Below, in pieces: positions 1-8,984 of a stretch of DNA of 43,853 bases (position 1 is the stretch's first letter; each line of letters begins with the position of its first letter). The DNA comes from Candidatus Poribacteria bacterium. Its GTDB lineage: Bacteria; Poribacteria; WGA-4E; PCPOR2b. The notes beneath the pieces are model-generated. The model was given only the letters and a program-made list of their open reading frames with translations. It made no database searches and had not been told where the DNA came from. A program made the translations under genes and the position numbers. The DNA is taken from contig JAJDUM010000123.1 in the NCBI GenBank assembly GCA_022826645.1, forward strand, positions 1 to 43,853. The letters run 5' to 3'.

Positions 1-57
1 GGGCGGTTGGATGCCATTTATGGTGAACAATATAAATATGTAGACGTTCACCAATAG
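1..57 (+). CDS. 3' end of an unidentified gene (partial)
   Basis: Frame 1 is open from the window edge to a TAG at 55-57 and reads GRLDAIYGEQYKYVDVHQ, which has the look of an ordinary protein C-terminus. It is on the same strand as the next genes. Only 18 residues are visible, so no family can be named, and the open frame could be chance. Confidence 0.4.
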   Translation, partial: GRLDAIYGEQYKYVDVHQ

Positions 58-59
58 TG

Positions 60-111
60 CCCCTTATCGAAGCCTCATGAAGTCCCCCTGATAAGGGGGA
101 TTTAGGGGGTT
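60..111. repeat. G/C-run palindromic repeat with two alternative hairpins
   Basis: TCCCCCT (83-89) pairs with AGGGGGA (94-100) around the loop GATA, and a further TTTAGGGGGTT follows at 101-111. CCCCTTATC (60-68) is also the exact reverse complement of GATAAGGGG (90-98), so the same G-run can enter two mutually exclusive stems. The GTCCCCCT...AGGGGGATTTAGGGGG form resembles a palindromic repeat that I recall from cyanobacterial and other environmental genomes. It could also end transcription of the partial gene before it, but there is no clear T-run. Confidence 0.55.
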
Positions 112-243
112 GGTTGTGTATCGAAAGTGTATAAGTAATTATAGAATTCACCATAATATGCAGCCTAATGCTGCCAATATCTCCGCGTAGCGGGAAGGCG
201 ATTTACGTACTAATCCAAACCACAGTTGATGAAGGTTAAACCT

Positions 244-1236
244 ATGGGCACGATTGATTACAGAGATTTTGACCGAGACATATGGGAAAAGGAGTTAGAG
301 GACTTCGTGCCTCCTGTTGTATACGACATGCACACCCATATGTGGTCGGAAGCACACAAGGGCACACTCACGGATCCTCCCACCGGACTTCGTTTGGAAA
401 TTGATTATCAGGACCATCTGGCATGGGCGGCGAAACTGTATCCGGGACGCGAGATGCACTACCTTGTTCTGGGCACTCCAATGCCCGGTATGGATGCGGA
501 GGGACACAACGACTGGATGGCTGCCCAGATGGCAGCAGATCCCCACTCAGAAGTCAACATGATGGTAACGCCGGAAATGACGCCGGACTATGTTGCAGCG
601 CAAGTGAAAAAGCACGATTTCTTCGGACTAAAACCGTATCGCACATTCGCATCGGATCCGGCAAATGCTCGAATTCAGGATTTCTTGCCCGAATCTTTTA
701 TCGAAGTGGCAAACGATATGGGACTAGCAATCACAATGCACCTAGCTAAGAAAACGGGTCCGGCTGACCCTGAAAACATAAAAGACCTGCAATATTACAC
801 GGAACGATACCCGGGTGCCCAATGGATTCTCGCTCACTGCGCTCGCGCTTTCAACGCCTTTATGATGGAGGAAGCTATCCACGTCCTCAAGGATATGCCA
901 AATATCTGGTACGACACATCAGCAGTAAATGATATCTACTCTCACTTTCTCCTGATGAAGCATGAAGATCGGCGACGGGTAATGTTCGGATCGGACAATA
1001 TCGTGGCGGGCTGTGCACGCGGCAAGTATATCACCTATGGGCGTGCGTGGGAATATTATGGCGGTTTTCCAGATCTGCCGCACTGTGATCCGACGCCGAC
1101 CTTTGTCATTTACGAACAGTTGCGTCAAGGGCGGCAGGTCGCAGATATGCTTGAATTGACCCCTGATGAGATTGGGGATCATTTCTCCCGGAATGCAATA
1201 CGGTTTATCAAGCAGTTACGAGCCGGACGTAACTAG
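244..1236 (+). CDS. Amidohydrolase-2 family metal-dependent hydrolase
   Basis: This is a TIM-barrel amidohydrolase of the amidohydrolase-2 (ACMS decarboxylase/LigW-like) type, which hydrolyses or decarboxylates small cyclic or carboxylated substrates with a bound metal; the substrate cannot be read from the sequence. Metal-site motifs appear in the family order: an HxH in DMHTHMW near the N-terminus, ITMHL mid-protein, ILAHCARAF, and the late Asp in FGSDN. The full length of about 330 residues is usual. The start is set at ATG 244 because GAAGG (231-235) lies 8 nt upstream; ATG 229 is an alternative without a clear ribosome site. It is followed after 19 nt by the GcvT/YgfZ-like gene, so the two are probably co-transcribed and may act in one catabolic route. 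Confidence 0.85.
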   Translation: MGTIDYRDFDRDIWEKELEDFVPPVVYDMHTHMWSEAHKGTLTDPPTGLRLEIDYQDHLAWAAKLYPGREMHYLVLGTPMPGMDAEGHNDWMAAQMAADPHSEVNMMVTPEMTPDYVAAQVKKHDFFGLKPYRTFASDPANARIQDFLPESFIEVANDMGLAITMHLAKKTGPADPENIKDLQYYTERYPGAQWILAHCARAFNAFMMEEAIHVLKDMPNIWYDTSAVNDIYSHFLLMKHEDRRRVMFGSDNIVAGCARGKYITYGRAWEYYGGFPDLPHCDPTPTFVIYEQLRQGRQVADMLELTPDEIGDHFSRNAIRFIKQLRAGRN

Positions 1237-1255
1237 TATAGCGGAGGTTCAGTTG

Positions 1256-2347
1256 ATGAAGAGAACACCACTTTACGAAACCCATCATGCGCTTGGGGCT
1301 ACCTTTGCGGAGAACTATAAAGAGTGGGAACTGGTTGATTATTTCACAAATCCTGACCAAGAGCACCACGCTGTGAGACAAAGTGTTGGCGTCGTAGACC
1401 TCTCGCATCGTGGGAGGTTCCGTCTTACCGGAAGCGACCGAGCCGCATATCTCCACCGCATTATCTCTAACGATGTTGAGGGGCTTTCGGTTGGACAGGG
1501 GAACTACGCGACCATCCTAACAAATCGTGGAAAAATCATCGCTGACATGAAGGTTTTCGTTTTCGAGGAGGCCGTTGGTATTGAGACGAATGCCGAAACA
1601 ACGGCAGCTCTCTATCAGGAACTAGATAAATATCTGATCGCTGATGATGTGACGATCGAAGATTTCACCGAGCGCACAGGTGTCGTTGGCGTGCATGGTC
1701 CAAAGTCTGCCGAATTGCTTCAACAGGTCTGCGGATTCGATGTCAAAGACCTCCAAGAATATCACAGTGTTGTTGATGAAGTGAAGGGAGGACGGATCGT
1801 CTGCATCCGCGCTAACGAAACGGGCGAAATGGGTTACAATCTCTGCGTTGCCTCGGAATCAATGGAATGGCTGTGGGATACTATCCTGACAGAGGGCCGT
1901 TCGTCTGAGATTGCGCCTGTCGGCTTGGCTGCCCTGAATAGCCTCCGAATTGAGGCAGGTATTCCGCAAATCGGAGCGGAACTGGGGGATTCGGTGTTTC
2001 TAGGGGAAGCCGAGTTAGAAAGTGCCATCAGTTACGAGAAAGGCTGCTATATCGGTCAGGAAATTGTGGCACGAATGAAGTATCGTGGCCACCCGAACCG
2101 ATTGCTACGCGGGTTCGAAATCACCGGTGACACGTTACCCCAGAGTGGCGATCTCCTCTATGATGCTGATACAGAGATAGGTTGGATAACCAGTGCCGTG
2201 GTTTCACCCACGTGTGGCGGGCCAATCGCAATGGGGTATGTCCGAACCGCTTTTACCGATGAAGACAGTGAAGTAGAGGTCGAAACAGTGAGTGGTCGGG
2301 TGAAAGCAAGGGTTCAACTGCTACCTTTTTACCGGCGTAACGCCTAG
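1256..2347 (+). CDS. GcvT/YgfZ-like folate-binding aminomethyltransferase family protein
   Basis: This 363-residue protein belongs to the glycine-cleavage T-protein superfamily, which binds tetrahydrofolate and transfers or removes one-carbon units. The stretch around YLHRIISNDVEGL and the ILTNRGKIIADM segment are typical of the N-terminal folate-binding domain. KGCYIGQE followed by IVARMKYRG matches the signature of the YgfZ branch, which helps iron-sulfur cluster enzymes, whereas true GcvT proteins usually lack this cysteine motif. The real start is ATG 1256 behind GGAGG (1243-1247); a longer reading from 1166 overlaps the amidohydrolase and has no ribosome site. No gcvH or gcvP is nearby, which favours a YgfZ-type or demethylase role over glycine cleavage. 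Confidence 0.8.
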   Translation: MKRTPLYETHHALGATFAENYKEWELVDYFTNPDQEHHAVRQSVGVVDLSHRGRFRLTGSDRAAYLHRIISNDVEGLSVGQGNYATILTNRGKIIADMKVFVFEEAVGIETNAETTAALYQELDKYLIADDVTIEDFTERTGVVGVHGPKSAELLQQVCGFDVKDLQEYHSVVDEVKGGRIVCIRANETGEMGYNLCVASESMEWLWDTILTEGRSSEIAPVGLAALNSLRIEAGIPQIGAELGDSVFLGEAELESAISYEKGCYIGQEIVARMKYRGHPNRLLRGFEITGDTLPQSGDLLYDADTEIGWITSAVVSPTCGGPIAMGYVRTAFTDEDSEVEVETVSGRVKARVQLLPFYRRNA

Positions 2348-2421
2348 TGTTAGGCAGAGGCAGATTTCACCTTGGAAGCCGCAGACCTACCGCCGATTCA
2401 GCTTTCATGTTACCTTTTCGT

Positions 2422-2450
2422 TTGACAAAGCTATACCTTTTTGTTAAACT
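2422..2450 (+). promoter_or_regulatory. Sigma70-type promoter of the symporter pair
   Basis: A perfect -35 box TTGACA (2422-2427) and a -10 box TAAACT (2445-2450) are separated by exactly 17 nt. Transcription would start near 2457, about 60 nt before the DUF4212 gene. This is the best-matching promoter in the first half of the window. Confidence 0.6.
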
Positions 2451-2516
2451 CTGTGTCAGTGCCAAGGCAGGGTGTCTTGATTCATATCGCAAATAATATA
2501 GTGAGGGAGAACGAGT

Positions 2517-2789
2517 ATGACAGGAAACGATAATAACCGTGCCTATTGGAAAAAGAACCTACAATACCTTGGGATTTTATTGGCTGTTTGGTTCATCGTC
2601 TCTTACGGATGTGCTATCCTGTTCGTCGACTTTCTAGACAAGATCAAAATTGGCGGTTTCGGTCTCGGTTTCTGGTTCGCACAACAGGGATCAATTTATA
2701 TCTTTGTCGCGCTGATTTTCATCTATGTGTTTCTCATGAACCGGCTCGATAAGCATCACAGCACGTCCAATAGGGAGGAGGAGGAATGA
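2517..2789 (+). CDS. DUF4212 small membrane subunit of a sodium/solute symporter
   Basis: This is a 90-residue protein with two hydrophobic segments (roughly residues 17-37 and 54-74) and charged ends. Proteins of this DUF4212 form are known to be encoded directly before symporters of the VC_2705 (acetate/lactate-type) branch of the sodium:solute symporter family and are thought to be a small partner subunit. The ATG at 2517 has GAGGGAGA just upstream. Its TGA overlaps the ATG of the following symporter (ATGA), implying translational coupling and a shared complex in the inner membrane. Confidence 0.85.
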   Translation: MTGNDNNRAYWKKNLQYLGILLAVWFIVSYGCAILFVDFLDKIKIGGFGLGFWFAQQGSIYIFVALIFIYVFLMNRLDKHHSTSNREEEE

Positions 2790-4492
2790 GCGTACAGGCA
2801 TGGACATTTGTAATGGTTGGAATATCGTTTGCCCTCTACATCGGCGTGGCGATCTGGTCGCGCGCAAGCTCAACTGGGGAGTTCTATATTGCTGGTGCCG
2901 GTGTGCCTCCCGTTGTAAACGGGATGGCGACGGCGGCTGATTGGATGAGTGCCGCATCGTTTATTTCGATGGCAGGTCTCATTTCCTTCATGGGACGCGA
3001 TGGCTCGGTCTATCTCATGGGCTGGACAGGTGGCTACGTGTTACTGGCACTACTCTTGGCACCGTATCTGCGCAAATTCGGGAAGTACACCGTGCCCGAT
3101 TTTGTCGGTGACCGGTACTACTCTCGGACAGCCCGTATCGTTGCGGTTATCTGTGCAATCTTTGTATCCTTCACGTATGTCGCCGGACAGATGCGCGGTG
3201 TCGGCATTGTCTTTTCAAGATTCCTAAACGTTGACATCACCCTTGGTGTGGTGATCGGCATGGGCATCGTGTTCTTTTACGCAGTGCTTGGCGGGATGAA
3301 AGGGATTACCTATACGCAGGTTGCACAATATTGTGTCCTTATCTTTGCCTACCTCGTGCCCGCGATCTTTATCTCCCTATTGATGACGGGCAACATCATC
3401 CCGCAGCTCGGATTCGGTGGAGAGTTAGCGGATGGCTCTGGGGAATTTCTACTCGACAAACTGAACGGATTGAGTCAGGAGCTCGGCTTCGATGCCTATA
3501 CCGATGGACGTAAGGCGACAATTGATGTCTTCTTTATCACAGCTGCACTGATGCTTGGCACGGCTGGCCTTCCCCACGTTATCGTGCGTTTCTACACCGT
3601 ACCGAGAGTCTCAGCTGCACGAAGTTCCGCGGGTTGGGCGCTGTTATTTATTGCTATTCTCTACACAACTGCTCCTGCAGTGGCGGCATTTGCACGAACG
3701 AACCTTTTGAACACAGTTTCAGATACAGAATATACGGAAGTGCCGGGATGGTTCAAGAACTGGGAAACAACAGGACTTATCAAATTCGATGATAAAAACG
3801 GAGACGGTAATATTCAGTATCGTGGAGCGCATTCTCAGGTCGAAAATGAGTTGACCATTGACCGTGACATTATGGTGCTGGCTAACCCTGAAATCGCCAA
3901 GCTGCCGAACTGGGTTGTCGGATTAGTCGCCGCGGGTGGCTTAGCAGCTGCGCTCTCAACGGCTGCAGGGTTGCTACTTGTAATTTCCACGTCGATTGCG
4001 CATGATTTACTGAAGCGGGAGCTCGTTCAAGATATTAGCGAGAGAGGCGAGCTAATCGCCGCACGCATCGCAGCAGGAGTCGCAGTTTGCATTGCGGGCT
4101 ATTTCGGCATTGATCCACCCGGTTTCGTTGGCCAGGTGGTTGCATTCGCCTTTGGTTTGGCTGCTGCCTCATTCTTCCCCGCGATCATTATGGGTATATT
4201 CTGGAAACGGATGAACAACATTGGCGCGGTCAGCGGCATGATTGTTGGAATTTCTTTCACAGCGGGGTATATTATCTTCTTTAAGTTCATTACTCCTGAG
4301 TTGAATGTACCTGCTCACTGGTTGTTTGGCATATCCCCAGAGGGTATTGGGACGCTTGGCATGGTTCTAAACTTCTTAGTGTCGGTTCCCGTCTCGTTAC
4401 TTACGGCGCCGCCACCACCTAATGTCCAAGAGCTTGTTGACAATATCCGCAGCCCACAAGATGCTGGACCGCCTCATGAATTATCCGTTTAA
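2786..4492 (+). CDS. Sodium:solute symporter, VC_2705-like subfamily
   Basis: A 568-residue polytopic inner-membrane carrier of the sodium:solute symporter family (ActP/MctP relatives), expected to couple sodium entry to uptake of a small organic acid. The N-terminus carries family features: the YIAGAGVPP segment after the first helix, then ATAADWMSAASFISMAG, and later KFGKYTVPDFVGDRYYS. About 12-13 hydrophobic segments can be counted, with a longer hydrophilic insert in the middle (around DDKNGDGNIQYRG), as is usual for this branch. It overlaps the DUF4212 gene by four bases. The exact substrate is not visible; acetate, lactate or a related carboxylate is an inference from the subfamily. Confidence 0.88.
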   Translation: MSVQAWTFVMVGISFALYIGVAIWSRASSTGEFYIAGAGVPPVVNGMATAADWMSAASFISMAGLISFMGRDGSVYLMGWTGGYVLLALLLAPYLRKFGKYTVPDFVGDRYYSRTARIVAVICAIFVSFTYVAGQMRGVGIVFSRFLNVDITLGVVIGMGIVFFYAVLGGMKGITYTQVAQYCVLIFAYLVPAIFISLLMTGNIIPQLGFGGELADGSGEFLLDKLNGLSQELGFDAYTDGRKATIDVFFITAALMLGTAGLPHVIVRFYTVPRVSAARSSAGWALLFIAILYTTAPAVAAFARTNLLNTVSDTEYTEVPGWFKNWETTGLIKFDDKNGDGNIQYRGAHSQVENELTIDRDIMVLANPEIAKLPNWVVGLVAAGGLAAALSTAAGLLLVISTSIAHDLLKRELVQDISERGELIAARIAAGVAVCIAGYFGIDPPGFVGQVVAFAFGLAAASFFPAIIMGIFWKRMNNIGAVSGMIVGISFTAGYIIFFKFITPELNVPAHWLFGISPEGIGTLGMVLNFLVSVPVSLLTAPPPPNVQELVDNIRSPQDAGPPHELSV

Positions 4493-4594
4493 TCCGTGTT
4501 CTCTCCGAACCGACTGGGAGTACTCTCGCCAAGTCATCGGGATGTCTAGGTGGGCCAAATCCGAGCGACTACAACGCCTTAGATAAGGAAATTT

Positions 4595-5764
4595 ATGTTA
4601 CCTTGGCTATCTTGGAATCGTAATTTTCGGCTATTGGCAGTAGCTGTCTTCGGGTCAGGTATCTTTTTTGGCGTCCAATTTGCGCTTTTCCATAATTTCA
4701 TTGTTGACCGAATTGGCATTGAGGCCCACGAGTTGGGCTACATGGAAGCGTTACGAGAGGTGCCCGGTTTTCTTAACGCACTCTTTATGGCGGTCACGAT
4801 GCTCCTCTCACCACCGCTGCTTGGTGGGGTTTCCCTCATCGTGATGGGATTCGGTTTAGCGTTATACGCGCAAGCTGACAGTTTTTCGGCAGTTCTAATC
4901 TATTCGTTTATCTGGAGCATCGGATTTCACGCGTGGCTACCGCTACAGGGAGCAATGTCACTCTTCTATTCGGAGGGGGAAGAGAAGGGAAAATGGCTCG
5001 GCAGCTTGAGGAGCGTCCAGAGTCTTTCGATGCTGGCTGCAATTGTCCTGTGCAAATTCGCTGTGGATGTGTTAGAATTTGGCGGCTTATTCCAGATTGG
5101 TGGCGCAGCAGTTGCCATTGGTGGTATCGCGTTGATGTTTGCCTCCCGCCAGTTGCAGACTGAGCGTGAGCCGCGATTTGTACTGAGAAAACGCTACTGG
5201 CTCTACTATCTGCTATCCTTTCTGCAAGGTTGTCGTAGGCAAATTTTCATCACATTCGCGGTTTTTGCCCTCGTGAAAGTCTATGGCACCGATCGCGGCA
5301 TCATCATTACGCTTATCCTAATCAATCAAGTGGTCGTATTTCTCTGTTCACCATTGATGGGCTGGCTTGTGGATAGATTTGGCGAGCGCATCATGTTGAG
5401 TCTGAGTTACATCGGTTTGACCTTTATATTCATTGGCTACGCACTACTGAAGAACCCAAACCATTTATATGTTCTATACTGTCTTGATAATTTCCTATTT
5501 GTCGGTGGAATCGCCATGACCACTTATATCAATAAGATCGCACCAAAACGCGATCTCAAACCGACGCTGGCGATGGGTGTCACAATGAACCACATTGCAG
5601 CGGTGGGCGCACCGCTCATCGGGGGATTGATATGGATCAAACTTGGCTACGAAATAATTTTTCTCGCCGGAGGCGCCATCGCGTTCATTACCCTAATCGT
5701 TACCCAGTGGATGAAGACGCAGCCTTTGCTTGCCAGCGCAGAACCGGAAGTGGCAGCGGATTAG
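4595..5764 (+). CDS. Major facilitator superfamily transporter
   Basis: A 389-residue membrane protein with about twelve hydrophobic segments in two halves, separated by a basic cytoplasmic loop (near RQLQTEREPRFVLRKRYW). The loop GWLVDRFGERIM after a transmembrane helix matches the MFS signature that normally lies between helices 2 and 3 or 8 and 9. The start ATG 4595 has AAGGA about 7 nt upstream. It sits 100 nt after the symporter and may be transcribed with it or separately. The substrate cannot be told from the sequence. Confidence 0.8.
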   Translation: MLPWLSWNRNFRLLAVAVFGSGIFFGVQFALFHNFIVDRIGIEAHELGYMEALREVPGFLNALFMAVTMLLSPPLLGGVSLIVMGFGLALYAQADSFSAVLIYSFIWSIGFHAWLPLQGAMSLFYSEGEEKGKWLGSLRSVQSLSMLAAIVLCKFAVDVLEFGGLFQIGGAAVAIGGIALMFASRQLQTEREPRFVLRKRYWLYYLLSFLQGCRRQIFITFAVFALVKVYGTDRGIIITLILINQVVVFLCSPLMGWLVDRFGERIMLSLSYIGLTFIFIGYALLKNPNHLYVLYCLDNFLFVGGIAMTTYINKIAPKRDLKPTLAMGVTMNHIAAVGAPLIGGLIWIKLGYEIIFLAGGAIAFITLIVTQWMKTQPLLASAEPEVAAD

Positions 5765-5854
5765 TGGATGCAACAATCGGGAAACCTGTATTTTATACAT
5801 TACGTAATATCCCATACATTTTATCTATTTCAACCGTTATCTGGAGCACTAATA

Positions 5855-8131
5855 ATGCCTAAATCGTTAGTTGTTGTTGAGTCTCCTGCGAAAGCGAAGA
5901 CAATCAACAAATTCCTTGGTCGAGACTATACAGTGTGTTCTTCAGTGGGGCACATTCGTGATTTACCAGCGAAAAAACTGGGGGTGGATGTTGAAAACGG
6001 ATTTTCCCCTGAGTATATCACCATCCGGGGCAAAGGAGATGTGATCAAGAAAATCCAGGCTGAGGCAAAGAAAACTGATGCGATCTACCTCGCTGCTGAT
6101 CCTGACCGCGAAGGTGAGGCAATTTGCTGGCATATCGCGGAAACGCTCAAAAGCGCGAAAAAGCCAATCTATCGGGTAACCTACAATGAGATTACCGAAA
6201 GCGCCATCCACGCAGCAATGGAGGACCCCAGCGAAATTGACCAGCGGTTGGTGGATTCGCAACAGGCTCGACGGGTTTTGGATCGGCTGGTTGGCTACCA
6301 AATCAGTCCTATCTTGTGGCGTAATGTGAGGTCCGGATTAAGTGCCGGACGGGTGCAATCCGTTGCTGTCCGGCTTATCTGTGAACGGGAAACGGAGATT
6401 GAAGCCTTTGATCCTCAAGAGTATTGGACCATCACGGCAAATCTGTCGGGGAAAAACCCACCGTCACTTGATGCCAAGTTGCTTCAGATCGGAGAAGAGA
6501 AGGGAGCCATCAGCACCTACGGCTTCCCCATTGATAAAGCGCGTGCGGCGGCAATTGTCGAAGATGCGAAAACTAAACCGTTTATTGTCAAAGACATCAA
6601 AAAACAGGAACGCAAACGGAGACCTGTTCCTTCATTCATTACGAGTACGTTACAGCAGGAAGCGGCACGCAAACTCCGGTTCACTGCCAAACGTGCGATG
6701 GCGGTTGCCCAACAGCTTTATGAAGGGTTGAATGTCGGAACCGAGGGCGCTGTTGGGTTGATTACCTATATGCGGACTGATTCAACTCGTATTGCAGAAG
6801 AAGCACTTGCAGAAGCACGGGGATACATCACAAAGGCATATGGGGCAGACTATCTTCCGAAGAATCCTGTACGTTACAGGAGCAAAGGGGGAGCACAGGA
6901 CGCGCACGAAGCGATTCGTCCAACTTCGGTCGAGCGCACACCTCAAGCGCTGAAACCCTATCTTTCCCCTGAACAGCATCGATTATATGATCTGATCTGG
7001 AAACGGTTCGTCGCTAGTCAGATGAATCCTGCTATCCTGGATGTGACAACGATCGATGTTTCCGCTGAGAAATATCTGTTCCGTGCAACCGGGTCAATCC
7101 TCAAGTTTGATGGGTTTATGCGGCTCTATCTCGAAGGGCGCGACGACAGGGGCGCAGAATCCAATAGAGACGATGAAACCGATGCAATTCTACCAGCCCT
7201 GGAGATTGGCGAGCAGCTTGACCTGCATAGCCTGACCCCTAAACAGCACTACACGCAACCGCCGCCTCGATATACCGAGGCGACCCTCGTCAAAGCGTTA
7301 GAGGAGAAGGGGATTGGCCGTCCGAGCACGTATGCATCAATTATTTCGACAATTCAAGATCGAGAGTACGTACTCAAAGAGGAACGAAGTTTTCAGCCCA
7401 CGGATGTTGGTCGGTTGGTAAATCAGCTATTAATCAAAGGATTCCCGGATATCCTCGACACGCAATTTACGGCAAAGATGGAGGATCAGCTTGACGAGAT
7501 AGCTGAAGGAAAATCAGACTGGGTAGTCGTTCTGAGTGCGTTCTATGAACCCTTCAATCATGCCCTTGAAGCGGCACCCGCTGTGATGAGTGAGGCTCGC
7601 AAGGATATGGAGGAAGAGTCTGATGAGGTCTGCGATAAGTGCAATAGCAAAATGATTATTAAGTGGGGAAAATATGGTCGTTTCCTCGGTTGTTCAAATT
7701 TTCCGGACTGTCGTAATATTAAGAATATAAACGGGGACGATACCTCGTCAGCCTCAGAAGAGGAAGCTACCGATGAAACCTGCGAGAAATGTGACAGTCC
7801 AATGGTGATTAAAACCAGTCGGGCCGGTGGAAAATTCCTCGCGTGTACGGGATATCCGAAATGTAAAAACGCAAAACCTATCAACATAGGCGTAGACTGC
7901 CCTGAAGCAAACTGTGGCGGCTATCTCGGTGAACGGCGCAGTAAACGTGGAGTCTTTTATGGATGCAGCAACTACCCGAAATGCAGGTTTATTGTGTCAG
8001 ATAAACCGGTTCGCAAGGAATGTCCGGAGTGCGACGCGCCATTCCTTATCGAAAAGACTACGAAAAAGAAGGGGCGTTCCCTCGCCTGTAACAATAAAAC
8101 ATGCGGCTATGCGGAGTCCTCGGGTGACTGA
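5855..8131 (+). CDS. topA: DNA topoisomerase I
   Basis: This 758-residue type IA topoisomerase relaxes negatively supercoiled DNA through a covalent tyrosine intermediate. The N-terminus KSLVVVESPAKAKTI opens the TOPRIM domain, whose acidic metal site appears as AADPDREGEA. The active-site motif ITYMRTDSTR places the catalytic tyrosine at about residue 305. The C-terminus carries four zinc-ribbon modules starting near residue 593, with cysteine pairs such as CDKC, CEKC and CPEC; E. coli has three with four cysteines each. ATG 5855 with GGAG (5843-5846) is the start; a 29-residue upstream extension to 5768 is hydrophobic and looks spurious. ftsE follows after 65 nt. Confidence 0.96.
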   Translation: MPKSLVVVESPAKAKTINKFLGRDYTVCSSVGHIRDLPAKKLGVDVENGFSPEYITIRGKGDVIKKIQAEAKKTDAIYLAADPDREGEAICWHIAETLKSAKKPIYRVTYNEITESAIHAAMEDPSEIDQRLVDSQQARRVLDRLVGYQISPILWRNVRSGLSAGRVQSVAVRLICERETEIEAFDPQEYWTITANLSGKNPPSLDAKLLQIGEEKGAISTYGFPIDKARAAAIVEDAKTKPFIVKDIKKQERKRRPVPSFITSTLQQEAARKLRFTAKRAMAVAQQLYEGLNVGTEGAVGLITYMRTDSTRIAEEALAEARGYITKAYGADYLPKNPVRYRSKGGAQDAHEAIRPTSVERTPQALKPYLSPEQHRLYDLIWKRFVASQMNPAILDVTTIDVSAEKYLFRATGSILKFDGFMRLYLEGRDDRGAESNRDDETDAILPALEIGEQLDLHSLTPKQHYTQPPPRYTEATLVKALEEKGIGRPSTYASIISTIQDREYVLKEERSFQPTDVGRLVNQLLIKGFPDILDTQFTAKMEDQLDEIAEGKSDWVVVLSAFYEPFNHALEAAPAVMSEARKDMEEESDEVCDKCNSKMIIKWGKYGRFLGCSNFPDCRNIKNINGDDTSSASEEEATDETCEKCDSPMVIKTSRAGGKFLACTGYPKCKNAKPINIGVDCPEANCGGYLGERRSKRGVFYGCSNYPKCRFIVSDKPVRKECPECDAPFLIEKTTKKKGRSLACNNKTCGYAESSGD

Positions 8132-8196
8132 GACGTGAAGAGTGCCCCGTCCGCCTGCCAATTGCAATCAACAACTTCGAGGTTATCTTAATTGAA

Positions 8197-8853
8197 ATGA
8201 TCCAGGTTTATAATGTCTCAATGAGCTATAAGGAGGACATTGAAGTCCTTCACGAAATTAACTTTGAGGTCAAGAAAGGGGAGTTTGTCTTTCTCGTTGG
8301 CACCAGTGGGGCCGGCAAAACAACGATTCTGCGGCTCTTGTACAGGGAGCTAGTTCCTACCTCTGGGCGCATTGTCCTCGCGGGTCAAAACCTTTCCCAA
8401 ATTTCTCGATCACAAATACCATATCTGCGTCGTAGGATGGGAGTGATCTTTCAGGATTTCAAGCTGCTGCCCAATAAAAGCGTTCAAGAAAACGTTTCGC
8501 TTGCCATGAAAGTTACTGGAACCAAGCGACCTCAAATCCGCCAGCAGGTCGATCAACTCCTCCATCAGATGAGTTTGGTCCATCGAAAAGACGCACTTCC
8601 AGAGGATATTTCGGGTGGGGAGCAGCAGCGGGTCGCTATTGCGCGCGCGATGGCAAATGACCCGGTAGTTCTCCTCGCAGACGAGCCCACAGGAAATCTG
8701 GATCCGAAACTGTCACTTGAGATTATGCATCTCTTTGAGAGTTTCAACTTCCGTGGTACAACGGTCATGGTTGCGACACATGATCTCTCACTCGTCCAGC
8801 AATTAGGAAAGCGGGTGATACGCATCGAGGATGGGAGAACTGTTGAAGAGTGA
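8197..8853 (+). CDS. ftsE: FtsE-type ABC transporter ATP-binding protein
   Basis: A 218-residue ABC ATPase with Walker A GTSGAGKT at residues 35-42, the Q-loop in IFQDFKLLPNKSV, the signature SGGEQQR, Walker B in VLLADEPTGNLD and the switch histidine in ATHDL. The phrase FQDFKLLPNKSVQENV is typical of FtsE, which with the membrane protein FtsX controls peptidoglycan hydrolysis at the division site. A LolD or MacB-type ATPase is the alternative. No ftsX follows: the next genes encode a GMC oxidoreductase pair. The start at ATG 8197 has no strong ribosome site. Confidence 0.85.
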   Translation: MIQVYNVSMSYKEDIEVLHEINFEVKKGEFVFLVGTSGAGKTTILRLLYRELVPTSGRIVLAGQNLSQISRSQIPYLRRRMGVIFQDFKLLPNKSVQENVSLAMKVTGTKRPQIRQQVDQLLHQMSLVHRKDALPEDISGGEQQRVAIARAMANDPVVLLADEPTGNLDPKLSLEIMHLFESFNFRGTTVMVATHDLSLVQQLGKRVIRIEDGRTVEE

Positions 8854-8940
8854 TGATGCGGGAAAGCTACACCACGCCTACGCTGCGAAAATAATTTCCT
8901 GAATTGTGCGCCGAAGCGCAACCGCTCACCGCTACGGCAC

Positions 8941-8962
8941 GAATGTGCGGCAACCCACATTC
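8941..8962. terminator. Weak hairpin between ftsE and the GMC pair
   Basis: GAATGTG (8941-8947) is the reverse complement of CACATTC (8956-8962), giving a 7-bp stem with an 8-nt loop. No T-run follows, so a role in termination is doubtful. Confidence 0.25.
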
Positions 8963-8984
8963 ATGACTGCTGCAGCCATACTAC

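Noticed and set aside
5768..5854. Upstream extension of topA by 29 residues
   Set aside because: The canonical topA N-terminus begins at ATG 5855, which has GGAG upstream; the extension is hydrophobic and unlike the family.
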